A stretch of 64,000 nt of DNA from Blastococcus mobilis (GTDB lineage: Bacteria > Actinomycetota > Actinomycetes > Mycobacteriales > Geodermatophilaceae), in NCBI RefSeq assembly GCF_900188025.1, contig NZ_FZNO01000001.1:124001-188000 (forward strand), in the 5' to 3' direction. The position numbers were made by a program, and so were the translations under genes. Each line of letters starts with the position of its first letter. Position 1 is the stretch's first letter. Positions 53,587 through 61,931 of this stretch are shown piece by piece. Below the pieces are notes generated by a model. The model was not told the origin of the DNA, searched no databases, and saw only the letters and a program-made list of their open reading frames with translations.

Positions 53587-54315
53587 ATGGCGGATCTCGC
53601 GGGTCCGGCTTACGCCGCCCTCGGTGACTCCATCTCCATCGACGACTACGCGGGCGGCCCCGGCCGGGGCGGTGCCAGCCTGCTGTTCGCCAACCGCGAC
53701 GAGGACTTCCCGGAGTGGCGCGGTCGTGATCTCCGAACCGTCCACCCGGAAACGACGTTCTCCCTGCTCGCTACCGACGGCGCGACCACCCGGACGCTCC
53801 TGCAGGCGCAGCTCCCTCGCCTCCGGGCGCTCGGCGTCCGGCCCTCCCTGGTCACCCTGACGATCGGCGGCAACGACCTGCTCGCTGCCTACGGGGACAC
53901 CCGCGGCGCCCGCGACGTGATCGCGGGCGTGCAGGCGGCCGTCGACACCGCGCTGGCACAGCTCACCGGCGTCTGTGCCCCCGCTGCCCGGATCGTGCTC
54001 GGGACGGTCTACGACCCCAGTGACGGGACCGGCGACGCCGCCCGGCTGGGGCTCCCGCCGTGGCCCGACGCCGTGGCGGTCATCGGTGAGCTGAACGATG
54101 CGCTGCGCACCGTCGCCGCCCGGCACGGCGCCGTCGTCGCCGAGATCGCACAGCTCTTCCAGGGCCACGGTCTGCTGGCCGGCGATCCCTCGCGGCGGGA
54201 GCCGCGACCGGCGGAGCGGGACCTGTGGTTCTGCGACCTCATCGAACCCAACGCCTGGGGGGCCGGCGGTGTGCGGGCCGCCTTCTGGGCCGCCGCGCAC
54301 GACGGCGACCCGTGA
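53587..54315 (+). CDS. SGNH/GDSL-family hydrolase
   Basis: A 242-residue SGNH hydrolase without signal peptide. YAALGDSISIDDYAGGPGRG is block I (GDSxS nucleophile), VTLTIGGNDLLAAYGDTRGA is block III (GGND), and WFCDLIEPNAWGAGGVRAAF corresponds to block V, where the Asp-x-x-His pair is not evident: the usual His appears replaced by an Asn (DLIEPNAWG). Block II Gly lies in SLLATDGATTRTLL. The candidate loss of the catalytic His is a caveat for activity. It likely acts on esters of small substrates. Confidence 0.8.
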   Translation: MADLAGPAYAALGDSISIDDYAGGPGRGGASLLFANRDEDFPEWRGRDLRTVHPETTFSLLATDGATTRTLLQAQLPRLRALGVRPSLVTLTIGGNDLLAAYGDTRGARDVIAGVQAAVDTALAQLTGVCAPAARIVLGTVYDPSDGTGDAARLGLPPWPDAVAVIGELNDALRTVAARHGAVVAEIAQLFQGHGLLAGDPSRREPRPAERDLWFCDLIEPNAWGAGGVRAAFWAAAHDGDP

Positions 54316-54344
54316 CGGGGGCAGGGGCGGGGAGGAGCGGAGCG

Positions 54345-55142
54345 GTGCGGACGCGGCGACGGTTCCTCCTCGCAGGCGCCCGGCTGGCCGCCGGGGCGCT
54401 GCTGGCGGGCTGCGCCGTCCCGGAGCGGGAGGGGCGCGCGCCCGACCGCCGACGAGGCGGTGCCGAGCTGGCGGTGCGCCCGCCAACCGGGGCACCGGAA
54501 CCGGGTGCGGAGCCGGTGACCCCGGGCGACCGGCCGCTGGGCCTGGTCGCCGAGCGGGACCCGGTCCTGCACGTACCCCCCGGGCTCGTGCCCGGGCGGG
54601 CCGCACCACTGCTGGTCTCGTTGCACGGCGCGGGTGGTTCCGCCGCGGCCGGGCTGGCGCTGCTCCAGCCGCTGGCCGACGAGCACGGCCTGCTGGTCGT
54701 GGCGCCGGCGTCGCGCGGAGCGACGTGGGACGCCGTCCGCGACGGCTACGGCCCCGACGCGGACCTGATCGGCCGGGCGCTGGAGACGGTCTTCGCCATG
54801 GTTCCCGTGGACCCCGAGCGGATCGCCGTGGCGGGCTTCTCCGACGGCGCCTCGTACGCGCTGGGTCTCGGTCTGGCCAACGGCGAGCTGTTCGGCCGAA
54901 TCGTCGCGTTCTCCCCGGGATTCGTGCCCCCGGGAGGCCGGACGGGCCGGCCGGAGGTGTTCGTGTCCCACGGCGACGCCGACGACGTCCTGCCCGTCGA
55001 CCGGACCAGCCGGCGGATCGTGCCCTCCCTCGAGGACGACGGCTACGACGTCACCTATCGGGAGTTCGCCGGCGGGCACACCGTTCCACCCGAGATCGCC
55101 CGGGCGGCCGTCGACTGGCTCGGCTGGAAGACGGGCGGCTGA
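54345..55142 (+). CDS. Exported lipoprotein esterase / PHB-depolymerase-like alpha/beta hydrolase (Tat-type signal)
   Basis: A 265-residue protein beginning VRTRRRFLLAGARLAAGALL then AGC: a twin-arginine motif (TRRRFLL) leads into a lipobox (LLAGC), so it should be exported folded and lipid-anchored. The catalytic domain has PLLVSLHGAGGSAAAGLALL, nucleophile VAGFSDGASYALGLG (GxSxG), EVFVSHGDADDVLPVD (Asp) and REFAGGHTVPPEI (His). This is the LpqC/poly(3-hydroxybutyrate) depolymerase-like subgroup. GTG 54345 has AGGAG seven bases upstream; GTG 54312 overlaps the SGNH stop but disrupts the signal layout. Confidence 0.85.
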   Translation: MRTRRRFLLAGARLAAGALLAGCAVPEREGRAPDRRRGGAELAVRPPTGAPEPGAEPVTPGDRPLGLVAERDPVLHVPPGLVPGRAAPLLVSLHGAGGSAAAGLALLQPLADEHGLLVVAPASRGATWDAVRDGYGPDADLIGRALETVFAMVPVDPERIAVAGFSDGASYALGLGLANGELFGRIVAFSPGFVPPGGRTGRPEVFVSHGDADDVLPVDRTSRRIVPSLEDDGYDVTYREFAGGHTVPPEIARAAVDWLGWKTGG

Positions 55143-55204
55143 TCCGGATGCTGCGGACGGCCGGATCGTGCCTAGCCCGCCGTCGAGCGGGTAGCGGCAG
55201 GGGC

Positions 55205-55399
55205 ATGGATGCGATCACCCTCGGGAAGGCCGGCCTGCAGGGCTGGCGCGCACGAGTGGCAGATGTCGTGGCGGAGCCCGTCGCGCGGCGCGCGGGGCTC
55301 GCCGACGAGCAGGTACGCGCCGCGATCGGTGGGCTGTTCCTCGCGTTGTCGGTCTTCTACGTCGCGGCTGCCGTCAGGCGTCTGGCGAGCGGGGGCTGA
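55205..55399 (+). CDS. Small membrane protein (64 aa)
   Basis: MDAITLGKAGLQGWRARVAD leads into a hydrophilic helix and then one transmembrane segment (AAIGGLFLALSVFYVAAAVR) at residues ~39-58, with a short basic tail. It lies between the esterase and mug genes on the same strand. No strong ribosome-binding site precedes ATG 55205. Unknown function; coding status rests on codon bias and the clear membrane helix. Confidence 0.6.
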   Translation: MDAITLGKAGLQGWRARVADVVAEPVARRAGLADEQVRAAIGGLFLALSVFYVAAAVRRLASGG

Positions 55400-55476
55400 G
55401 GCCCGCTCGAAGCCCTGATGCGCCGTGCCCGCCTGCGACTGCCCGCGCACGGCTGGGCGGTCCTGGAGGCCTGACC

Positions 55477-56007
55477 ATGCCGAGCAAGCCGCTGCCCGAC
55501 GTCGTCGCGCCGGACCTCGACGTCCTGTTCTGCGGGATCAACCCGTCACTGGCCTCCGCCGCCCGGGGGCACCACTTCGCCCGGCCCGGTAACCGGTTCT
55601 GGCCCGCGCTCCACCTCGCCGGTCTGACGCCGCGGCAGCTCGCGCCCGAGGAGGACCGGCAGCTGCTCGACCACGGCCTGGGCGTCACGAACGTGGTGGA
55701 TCGGGCCACGCGCACGGCCGCCGAGCTCTCGCCGGCCGAGCTGCGGGAGGGAGCGGAGCGGCTCGCCGAGCTCGTCTCGGAGTACCGGCCCCGGGTGCTG
55801 GCGGTCCTGGGCATCACGGCCTGGCGCGTGGGGTTCGACCGGCCACGGGCGGCGGTCGGCCGCCAACCGGAGACGGTCGGCGGGTCCGCGACCTGGGTCG
55901 TCCCGAACCCGAGTGGGCTCAACGCCCACGTGCAGCTGCCGGACCTCGCACGGATCTACCGGCAGCTGCGGCCGCCTCGGGACGACGTCGGCCCCCCGGA
56001 CTCCTGA
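55477..56007 (+). CDS. mug: G/U mismatch-specific DNA glycosylase
   Basis: A 176-residue uracil-DNA-glycosylase superfamily member (family 2). LDVLFCGINPSLASAARGHH carries the catalytic GINPS motif with Asn, NRFWPALHLAGLTPRQL and GLGVTNVVDRATRTAAELS are conserved, and VVPNPSGLNAHVQLPDLARI is the intercalation loop NPSGLNAH. It excises uracil and related bases from mismatches with G, important in a very GC-rich genome subject to cytosine deamination. Confidence 0.95.
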   Translation: MPSKPLPDVVAPDLDVLFCGINPSLASAARGHHFARPGNRFWPALHLAGLTPRQLAPEEDRQLLDHGLGVTNVVDRATRTAAELSPAELREGAERLAELVSEYRPRVLAVLGITAWRVGFDRPRAAVGRQPETVGGSATWVVPNPSGLNAHVQLPDLARIYRQLRPPRDDVGPPDS

Positions 56008-56046
56008 TCAAGAGGTGGTCGGCCACCGTCCGGGTAGGGAGCTGTC

Positions 56047-56919
56047 ATGGACCAGGCTCGGCGACCTCGGGAGGGCAGCGTCCGCGTCGGCGACGGCCGG
56101 ACGCTCGCGTACGCCGAATGGGGGGACCCCGACGGCTGGCCCGTCCTCGGTTGTCACGGGTCGCCGAGCTCCCGGCTGGAGCGACACGTCGAGGACGACG
56201 GTGCCTACCGGCGCTGGGGGGTGCGCTTCATCGTTCCCGACCGGCCGGGCTTCGGGCGGTCCGACCCCCACCCGGACCGTCGCGTCATGGACTGGCCGGC
56301 CGACGTGGCGCACCTGCTGGACCACCTCCGGATCGACCGGTTCGCCGTGCTCAGCCTGTCGGGTGGTGCCGCCTACGCGCTGGCCTGCGCGCACGTCTTC
56401 AAGGACCGGGTCCGCGCCGTCGGGGTGCTCGGCGGCGCGCCGCCCCCCGACGTCCCGTGGCCGTGGCCGGGTTGGGTGCCGACGAGCATGCGGGCGGCCG
56501 CGCACCGGCCCTCACCCGCGGCCGCGTTGCTGCGGCCGGTCTTCGCTCCCACGGCGGTGCGCCCGGCGATGATCCCCCGGTACCTGCAGGTGCGGCTCAA
56601 CCCGGCCGACCGCCGGGTGATCGGCCGGCCCGCCGTCCGCCGCATCCTCTCCGAGACCTTCACGGAGGGCCTGCGGCACGGGTCGGCCGCGCTGGCGCAC
56701 GACCGCGCCCTGCTCTTCCGGCCGTGGGGGTTCCCCCTGTCCTCGGTCCACCAGCACGTCGACATCTGGCACGGGACGCAGGACTGGCTGGTGCCGGTGG
56801 CCCTCGGGCGGGTGCTCGGCGCGATGCTGCCGGACTCCTCCGTCCATTGGTTCCCCGGGGAGGGGCACTTCCTCGTGTTCGACCACGCCGAGCAGGTCTA
56901 CGCGGCGCTCCGTCCGTGA
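56047..56919 (+). CDS. Alpha/beta hydrolase
   Basis: A 290-residue alpha/beta-fold hydrolase. PVLGCHGSPSSRLERHVEDD provides the oxyanion hole, FIVPDRPGFGRSDPHPDRRV follows, FAVLSLSGGAAYALACAHVF has the nucleophile in the form SxSGG, DIWHGTQDWLVPVALG the acid and FPGEGHFLVFDHAEQVYAAL the His. Specific substrate unknown; the pattern is that of general esterase/epoxide-hydrolase-like enzymes. ATG 56047. Confidence 0.85.
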   Translation: MDQARRPREGSVRVGDGRTLAYAEWGDPDGWPVLGCHGSPSSRLERHVEDDGAYRRWGVRFIVPDRPGFGRSDPHPDRRVMDWPADVAHLLDHLRIDRFAVLSLSGGAAYALACAHVFKDRVRAVGVLGGAPPPDVPWPWPGWVPTSMRAAAHRPSPAAALLRPVFAPTAVRPAMIPRYLQVRLNPADRRVIGRPAVRRILSETFTEGLRHGSAALAHDRALLFRPWGFPLSSVHQHVDIWHGTQDWLVPVALGRVLGAMLPDSSVHWFPGEGHFLVFDHAEQVYAALRP

Positions 56920-56958
56920 GGGCGAGGTCCCGGGCCGGCACGGGAGCGGCCCGGGTGT

Positions 56959-56990
56959 GACGGCGGCACGAGTCGGCGGAGACCGCCGTC
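56959..56990. terminator. Convergent terminator-like hairpin
   Basis: GACGGCGG / CCGCCGTC, an 8-bp perfect stem with a 16-base loop, lies between the hydrolase stop and the end of the DivIVA-like gene on the other strand. Confidence 0.45.
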
Positions 56991-57011
56991 GTGCAGCCGT
57001 CGCCGGCTTCC

Positions 57012-57056
57012 TACGACGAGGCCCCCTACGACGAGGCCTCCTACGACGCGGCCCGG
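57012..57056. repeat. 15-bp tandem repeat (three units) at the 3' end of the DivIVA-like gene
   Basis: Three head-to-tail units with the form TACGACGAGGCCYCC (57012-57026, 57027-57041) and TACGACGCGGCCCGG (57042-57056). On the minus strand each unit contains TAG in the DivIVA frame, so the gene has three successive in-frame stops spaced 15 bases. Confidence 0.8.
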
Positions 57057-57799
57057 GACCCTGCCGTGGCCGGAAGACCGCCCTCTGCGTCGTCGGGTCG
57101 TGACTCCGCGACGGTGTTGCCCGTGAAGGTGGCGGCCGCACCGTCGTCGTCGCGTCCCGAACGCTGGGCCGGCGGCCGGGGTGCCGCCAGCGGGAGGGCG
57201 GCCGGGTCGGCGCGGCCCCATTCGGTCTCGACGTCGGCGAGCAGGGCCTCGAGGTAGGAGCGCAGCTGCACGCGACATGCCTGGCCGAACGCCTTGAGGT
57301 AGGCCACCTGCTCCTGGAGCTCCTCCATGCTCCGGGCCCCGCTGTCGGCTCCGGCCGGGACGTCTCCACCGATCTTCGCCGCGGCCTCCTGAGCGGCCTG
57401 GATGATCGCTCCGGCGTTCTCCCTCGCCAGTCGGATCTGCTCCTCGTACTCGGCTCGCGCCTCGCTGGTCACCTGCCGGCTGAACTCTTCGGCCTCGGCG
57501 ACGTAGTTGTCCGCGGTCTGCTGCGCGACGGCCAGGATGCGCACCGCCTGCTCGCTCGGGGGCACCTGCGCCGGTGCCCCGTCCACCTGGGCCTCCAGGG
57601 CCCGCACCCGGTCCCGCAGCTCGGCCTTCTCCGCGATGAGCCGGGCAAGCTCCTCGGCGGCCCGGTGCATCACGCGGTCCACCTCGGTGTCGACGTAGCC
57701 GGGACGCAGCATGGAGGCACGCGTGAACTGCAGGTTCTGGAGGTCGGCCGGCATGATGCCCCGGTCGCCGTTGCTGGACCCGTTCGGTGTGCTGCTCAT
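57041..57799 (-). CDS. DivIVA-like coiled-coil protein
   Basis: A 252-residue protein with an N-terminal DivIVA-like segment (MPADLQNLQFTRASMLRPGY, then VDTEVDRVMHRAAEELARLI: the FTRASMLRPGY / GYDxxEVD-like pattern), followed by a long coiled coil (AELRDRVRALEAQVDG; SRQVTSEARAEYEEQIRLAR; QAAQEAAAKIG), a second helical block (FGQACRVQLRSYLEALLADV) and an unstructured Pro/Asp-rich tail. DivIVA proteins organise cell poles and wall growth. It shares residues with SepF/DivIVA-type septation regulators but is shorter than Wag31. ATG 57799 overlaps the stop of the globin-reductase gene (ATGA), an unexpected coupling. Confidence 0.85.
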   Translation of the reverse strand: MSSTPNGSSNGDRGIMPADLQNLQFTRASMLRPGYVDTEVDRVMHRAAEELARLIAEKAELRDRVRALEAQVDGAPAQVPPSEQAVRILAVAQQTADNYVAEAEEFSRQVTSEARAEYEEQIRLARENAGAIIQAAQEAAAKIGGDVPAGADSGARSMEELQEQVAYLKAFGQACRVQLRSYLEALLADVETEWGRADPAALPLAAPRPPAQRSGRDDDGAAATFTGNTVAESRPDDAEGGLPATAGSRAAS

Positions 57800-58935
57800 T
57801 CGGTCACCTCTCCGTCAACACTGGGCCCCGGTCGGCTGGGGGCGAAGACCTCGCTGGCAATGCGCTGTGGTGGTACGCCGTGCTGCTGGAGCCGCGAGAC
57901 GGTGTCCTCCACCATCGGCGCGGGTCCGGCGACGCACACCTCCCGGCTCAGCCACGGACCGTGTCGCACGACCACCTCACCGACCTCTCCCTGCTCCAGC
58001 GATGACATCTTGTCGTCGGAGACCGCGAAGGTGACGCTCAGCCACGGGTTGGCCTGCTCGAGCTGCCGGAGGGCGGCCCGATCGTAGATCTGGTTTTCGG
58101 TGCGGAAGCCGAGGAACAGGTCGACGCGGCGGGCCGGGCCCCTGCGGGCGACCTGGTCGACCAGGGCCTTGAGCGGGGCCAGCCCCATGCCGCCGCCGAC
58201 CAGCAGGAGGTCGCGATCGGAGTCGGCGTCCAGGGTGAGGTGACCCAGGGGAGGGCCGAGGCGGAGCACGTCTCCCACCCCCACCCGGCGCACCAGCGCA
58301 GAGCTGACCGGGCCGCCGTCGCGCGCCTTCACGTGGATCTCCAGGAGGCCGTCCGGGCGGGGAGCGTTGGCGGGGGAGTAGTAGCGCCACAGCCGGGGCC
58401 GGAGGTCGGTCTCGAGCGAGACCGACTGACCGGGCAGATAGTCGTACTGCGTGCGCGGCCGCACCTGGAGGACGGCGACGTCGAGCGTGCGGCGCTCGTG
58501 CTCGACGACGTCGGCTTCCCACCACGCCGGCTGCCCGGAGGCCTCCTCGGCCGCCTGGACCATCACCGTGGCGACGAGGTCGTAGGCCTCCGTCCAGCTC
58601 TTGGCGAGCTCGGGGGTCCACGCGTCGTCGAAGTGCTCGAGGGTGGCGAGCAGGCTGGCCCCCACGGCCGGATAGTGCGCCGCGAGGGTCCCGAACTTGC
58701 GGTGGTCGCGCCCGAGCTGCTGGAGGATGGGCACGAGGGCGTCGAGGTCGTCCACCCTCGCGACCACGTCGCCGAGGGCGCTGAACAGCCGGTCACGTTG
58801 GTGGGCCATCGAGACCGGGAACATCTGGCGGGTCTCGGGATGGCTCAGGAACAGGTGGGAGTAGAAGTACAGCGGGGCCTCGTCCCCGGTGGCTGCGGCT
58901 TTGGCGAAGTTCGCCCGCATCGCGGCGATGTCCAC
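57796..58935 (-). CDS. Globin domain fused to ferredoxin reductase (divergent flavohemoglobin-type)
   Basis: A 379-residue two-domain protein. The globin part (residues ~1-130) has APLYFYSHLFLSHPETRQMF and QQLGRDHRKFGTLAAHYPAV, where His of DHRKFG is the likely heme ligand; the canonical KHxSL motif of Hmp is absent. The reductase part has WRYYSPANAPRPDGLLEIHV (RxYS FAD motif), LLLVGGGMGLAPLKALVDQV (NAD(P)) and SREVCVAGPAPMVEDTVSRL. It resembles mycobacterial-type second flavohemoglobins. GTG 58935 is preferred over ATG 58959 because AAGGAGG lies five bases before it. Likely role: oxygen or nitric-oxide chemistry or electron transfer. Confidence 0.88.
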   Translation of the reverse strand: MDIAAMRANFAKAAATGDEAPLYFYSHLFLSHPETRQMFPVSMAHQRDRLFSALGDVVARVDDLDALVPILQQLGRDHRKFGTLAAHYPAVGASLLATLEHFDDAWTPELAKSWTEAYDLVATVMVQAAEEASGQPAWWEADVVEHERRTLDVAVLQVRPRTQYDYLPGQSVSLETDLRPRLWRYYSPANAPRPDGLLEIHVKARDGGPVSSALVRRVGVGDVLRLGPPLGHLTLDADSDRDLLLVGGGMGLAPLKALVDQVARRGPARRVDLFLGFRTENQIYDRAALRQLEQANPWLSVTFAVSDDKMSSLEQGEVGEVVVRHGPWLSREVCVAGPAPMVEDTVSRLQQHGVPPQRIASEVFAPSRPGPSVDGEVTE

Positions 58936-59013
58936 GCTCGCCTCCTTCCTCGATCGCATGCGGTGGCCGGGCCTCGTCGTCGGGCGCTCGGCCGGGGAAC
59001 CCGGAACGGACGG

Positions 59014-60270
59014 TCAGCCGGGCAGGGGAGCACCTCCGTCGGACGCGCCGGGCGTCGCCTCCGTGGCCAGGTCGGCCTGCCACAGGTCAGGGCCGAACAC
59101 CTCGTACTGGATGTCGCGGGCGGCCACCCCCCGGTCGATCAAGGTGCTGCGGACGCTCTTCATGAAGGGCAACGGCCCGCAGAGGTAGTAGCCCGCACCC
59201 TCGGGGAGCTTGACGTCGTCGAGGTCGATCATGCCGGAGTGGACGCCGTCGACCGGGAGGCTGCTGTCGGCACCACGCTCGTACCAGACGTGCGCCGTCC
59301 CCTCCGGCAACCGGCGCAGGTCCGCGAGCACCTGCTCGCGCAGGGCGAAGGACGCCTCGTCGACGTCGGCGTGCAGCAGCGTGATCGGCAGGTGCGACCC
59401 GGCGGCGGTCAGGTGGGAGAGCATCCCGGCCATCGGGGTGATGCCGATGCCGGCGCTGATGAACACCACCGGACGGCCGGAGTCGTCGAGGACGACGTCC
59501 CCGAACGGCAGCGACATGGTCAGCCGGTCGCCGACGCCCACGGTGTCGCAGAGGAGATTGGACACCTCGCCGTCGGGCTTGCCCCCGCCGCGCACCCGTT
59601 TGACCGAGAACTGGCGGTGCTCCCCGTCGTCGGCCTTGGTGAGGCTGTACTGCCGCGGTTGGCGCACGCCGTCCGGCATGGGCACCTGCACGGTCACGTA
59701 CTGCCCGGGCAGCGAGGTCTTCACCAGCCGGTCGCCGACCCGCCGCATCCGGAACGTCACGACCTCCTCGGTCTCGGGGATCTTCTCGGCGACCTCCCAC
59801 TCGCGCCACACCGTCTCGGGGCGCACGCCCCCGGCGCTGTAGAGGCCCCGCTCCTGGTTGATCAGCGCGTACGCCATCAGCCAGTAGACCTCGTCCCAGG
59901 CCGCCGCCACCTCGGGCGTCACGGCGTCGCCCAGCACGTCGACGATCGCCCAGAACAGGTTGTCGTGGACGACGTCGTACTGGGCCGGGGTGACGCCGAG
60001 GGAGGCGTGCTTGTGCGCGATCCGCGAGAGAAGGTGCTCGGGCGTCTGCTCCGGCACCTTCAGCAGCGAACCGGCGAACACGGCCACCGAGCCGGCGAGG
60101 GCCATCTGCTGGGTCCGCTCGGCCTGGTTCCCGCGGTTGAAGACGCCGTCGATCAGTTCCGGATGCTCGCCGAAGAGGTGCGCGTAGAAGCGCGTCGCGA
60201 TCTCGGCGATGTTGTCCGCGACGACGGGCAGCGTCGCCTCGATCACGGGACGGGATCGGTCCGAGAGCAC
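59014..60270 (-). CDS. hmp: Flavohemoprotein, nitric oxide dioxygenase
   Basis: A 418-residue canonical Hmp detoxifying NO to nitrate with O2 and NAD(P)H. The globin has RIAHKHASLGVTPAQYDVVH (proximal His, Tyr) and AAWDEVYWLMAYALINQE (Glu of the heme-pocket triad); the reductase has RQPRQYSLTKADDGEHRQFS (FAD), FISAGIGITPMAGMLSHL (NAD) and YYLCGPLPFMKSVRSTLIDR, ending YEVFGPDLW. GTG 60270 follows AAGGAGG by four bases. The second globin-reductase begins 78 bases further along the same strand. Confidence 0.96.
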   Translation of the reverse strand: MLSDRSRPVIEATLPVVADNIAEIATRFYAHLFGEHPELIDGVFNRGNQAERTQQMALAGSVAVFAGSLLKVPEQTPEHLLSRIAHKHASLGVTPAQYDVVHDNLFWAIVDVLGDAVTPEVAAAWDEVYWLMAYALINQERGLYSAGGVRPETVWREWEVAEKIPETEEVVTFRMRRVGDRLVKTSLPGQYVTVQVPMPDGVRQPRQYSLTKADDGEHRQFSVKRVRGGGKPDGEVSNLLCDTVGVGDRLTMSLPFGDVVLDDSGRPVVFISAGIGITPMAGMLSHLTAAGSHLPITLLHADVDEASFALREQVLADLRRLPEGTAHVWYERGADSSLPVDGVHSGMIDLDDVKLPEGAGYYLCGPLPFMKSVRSTLIDRGVAARDIQYEVFGPDLWQADLATEATPGASDGGAPLPG

Positions 60271-60765
60271 GTGTCCTCCTTGCCAGTCGACTAGCCCCCC
60301 GCTGGCACGGTCATGATCCGTGCGAAGCCGCTACCCGTTCGGACGGAAATGAGGCCTCCGGATCCGTCCGGGCGTGTCGCCCCGTCCAGTCATCGGGCCA
60401 CCGCCATCCGGCCAGGTCAGCCGGGAGCCGGCCGCGGACGGGCGCCCGTGGTCGGCCTCCTGCGATCGACGACGGTCACCGGCGACCCGCTGACGCGCCG
60501 GCTGCGGGAGACGTTCCGGGACGACGACGTCCCTCGGGAATCCGCCGAGCGGGACACCTCCGCCGGTCGGTCCGAGCCGGCAGGTCCATGTCCGGTACGG
60601 CAGGACCGACCGATCCCCGGCGGCCGGCCCCGCGGCAGCTGGTCCCGCTCGAGTCGCGGTGGCGTTCCCGGTCGCACAGAGTCGGTTCGATGGAGGACAG
60701 GGTCGGGGGCCCGTGGCGGATACGGCGCCGCGGTCTTCCCGAGCGCAGCCGGAGGAGAGCATTCG
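60271..60765. other. Divergent intergenic region between hmp and the alcohol dehydrogenase
   Basis: No gene is supported in these ~495 bases; both frames open here are shadows with poor codon structure. It should contain the hmp promoter near 60,300 and the dehydrogenase promoter. I see no clear NsrR-, FNR- or DosR-type site. Confidence 0.5.
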
Positions 60766-61914
60766 ATGCGAGCGATGGTGTACCGGGGGCCGTACAAGAT
60801 CCGGGTCGAGGAGAAGGACATCCCGGCGATCGAGCATCCCAACGATGCGATCGTGCGGGTGACGCTGGCGGCCATCTGCGGCTCCGACCTGCACCTCTTC
60901 CACGGCATGATGCCGGACACCCGCATCGGGCACACGTTCGGCCACGAGTTCATCGGAGTGGTGGAGCAGGTGGGGTCGTCGGTCCAGAACCTGGCGGTCG
61001 GTGACCGGGTGGTGGTGCCGTTCAACATCTTCTGCGGATCCTGCTGGTTCTGTGCCCGGGGCCTGTACTCCAACTGCCACAACGTCAATCCGAACGCGAC
61101 GGCGGTCGGCGGCATCTACGGGTACTCGCACACCACGGGGGGCTACGACGGGGGGCAGGCCCAGTACGTGCGCGTGCCCTTCGCCGACGTCGGACCCGCC
61201 CTCATCCCGGACTGGATGAGCGACGAGGACGCCGTACTGCTGACCGACGCCGTTCCCACCGGGTACTTCGGTGCGCAGCTGGGCGAGATCGTGGAGGGCG
61301 ACACCGTCGTCGTCTTCGGCGCGGGGCCGGTCGGCCTGGTGGCCGCGCAGTCGTCGTGGCTGATGGGCGCGGGCCGGGTGATCGTCATCGACCACCTGGA
61401 CTACCGGCTGGAGAAGGCGCGCACCTTCGCGCACGCCGAGACCTACAACTTCGCCGAGTACGACGACATCGTGGTGGAGATGAAGAAGACCACCGATCAC
61501 CTGGGGGCCGACGTCGCCATCGACGCGGTGGGCGCCGAGGCCGACGGGAATCTGCTCCAGCACGTGACGACGGCGAAGTTCAAGCTGCAGGGCGGCTCGC
61601 CGATCGCGCTGAACTGGGCCATCGACTCCGTCCGCAAGGGCGGGACGGTAGCGGTGGTCGGCGCCTACGGCCCGATCTTCAGCGCCGTGAAGTTCGGCGA
61701 CGCCCTCAACAAGGGGCTCACCCTGCGGATGAACCAGACCCCGGTCAAGCGGCAGTGGCCGCGGCTGTTCGAGCACGTGCGCAACGGCTATCTCAAGCCC
61801 AGCGAACTGGTGACCCACCGGTTCCCGCTCGAGGACATCGCCGAGGGCTACCACGTGTTCTCCGCCAAGCTCGACGGCTGCATCAAGCCGTTGGTCGTCC
61901 CGAGCGCGGCCTGA
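60766..61914 (+). CDS. Zinc-dependent alcohol dehydrogenase (glutathione-independent formaldehyde-dehydrogenase-like)
   Basis: A 382-residue MDR-family enzyme. ICGSDLHLFHGMMPDTRIGH then FGHEFIGVVEQVG gives the catalytic zinc ligands (Cys, His-Glu); FCGSCWFCARGLYSNCHNVN supplies the four structural-zinc Cys; VVVFGAGPVGLVAAQSSWLM binds NAD(P). VAIDAVGAEADGNLLQHVTT is typical of the long-chain formaldehyde-dismutase-like subgroup. GGAGGA lies nine bases before ATG 60766. It precedes a small unknown gene often found as its partner. Confidence 0.9.
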   Translation: MRAMVYRGPYKIRVEEKDIPAIEHPNDAIVRVTLAAICGSDLHLFHGMMPDTRIGHTFGHEFIGVVEQVGSSVQNLAVGDRVVVPFNIFCGSCWFCARGLYSNCHNVNPNATAVGGIYGYSHTTGGYDGGQAQYVRVPFADVGPALIPDWMSDEDAVLLTDAVPTGYFGAQLGEIVEGDTVVVFGAGPVGLVAAQSSWLMGAGRVIVIDHLDYRLEKARTFAHAETYNFAEYDDIVVEMKKTTDHLGADVAIDAVGAEADGNLLQHVTTAKFKLQGGSPIALNWAIDSVRKGGTVAVVGAYGPIFSAVKFGDALNKGLTLRMNQTPVKRQWPRLFEHVRNGYLKPSELVTHRFPLEDIAEGYHVFSAKLDGCIKPLVVPSAA

Positions 61915-61931
61915 CCGAAAGGGAGACGATC

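Noticed and set aside
56991-57257. Plus-strand ORF with SYDEAPYDEASYDA repeats
   Set aside because: It is antisense to the DivIVA-like C-terminus and lacks a ribosome-binding site; the repeat is better treated as a DNA-level feature.
60271-60765. Sigma-factor promoter and NsrR/DosR site in front of hmp and the alcohol dehydrogenase
   Set aside because: Several GC-rich hexamers can be matched loosely but none at proper spacing; not reported as sites.
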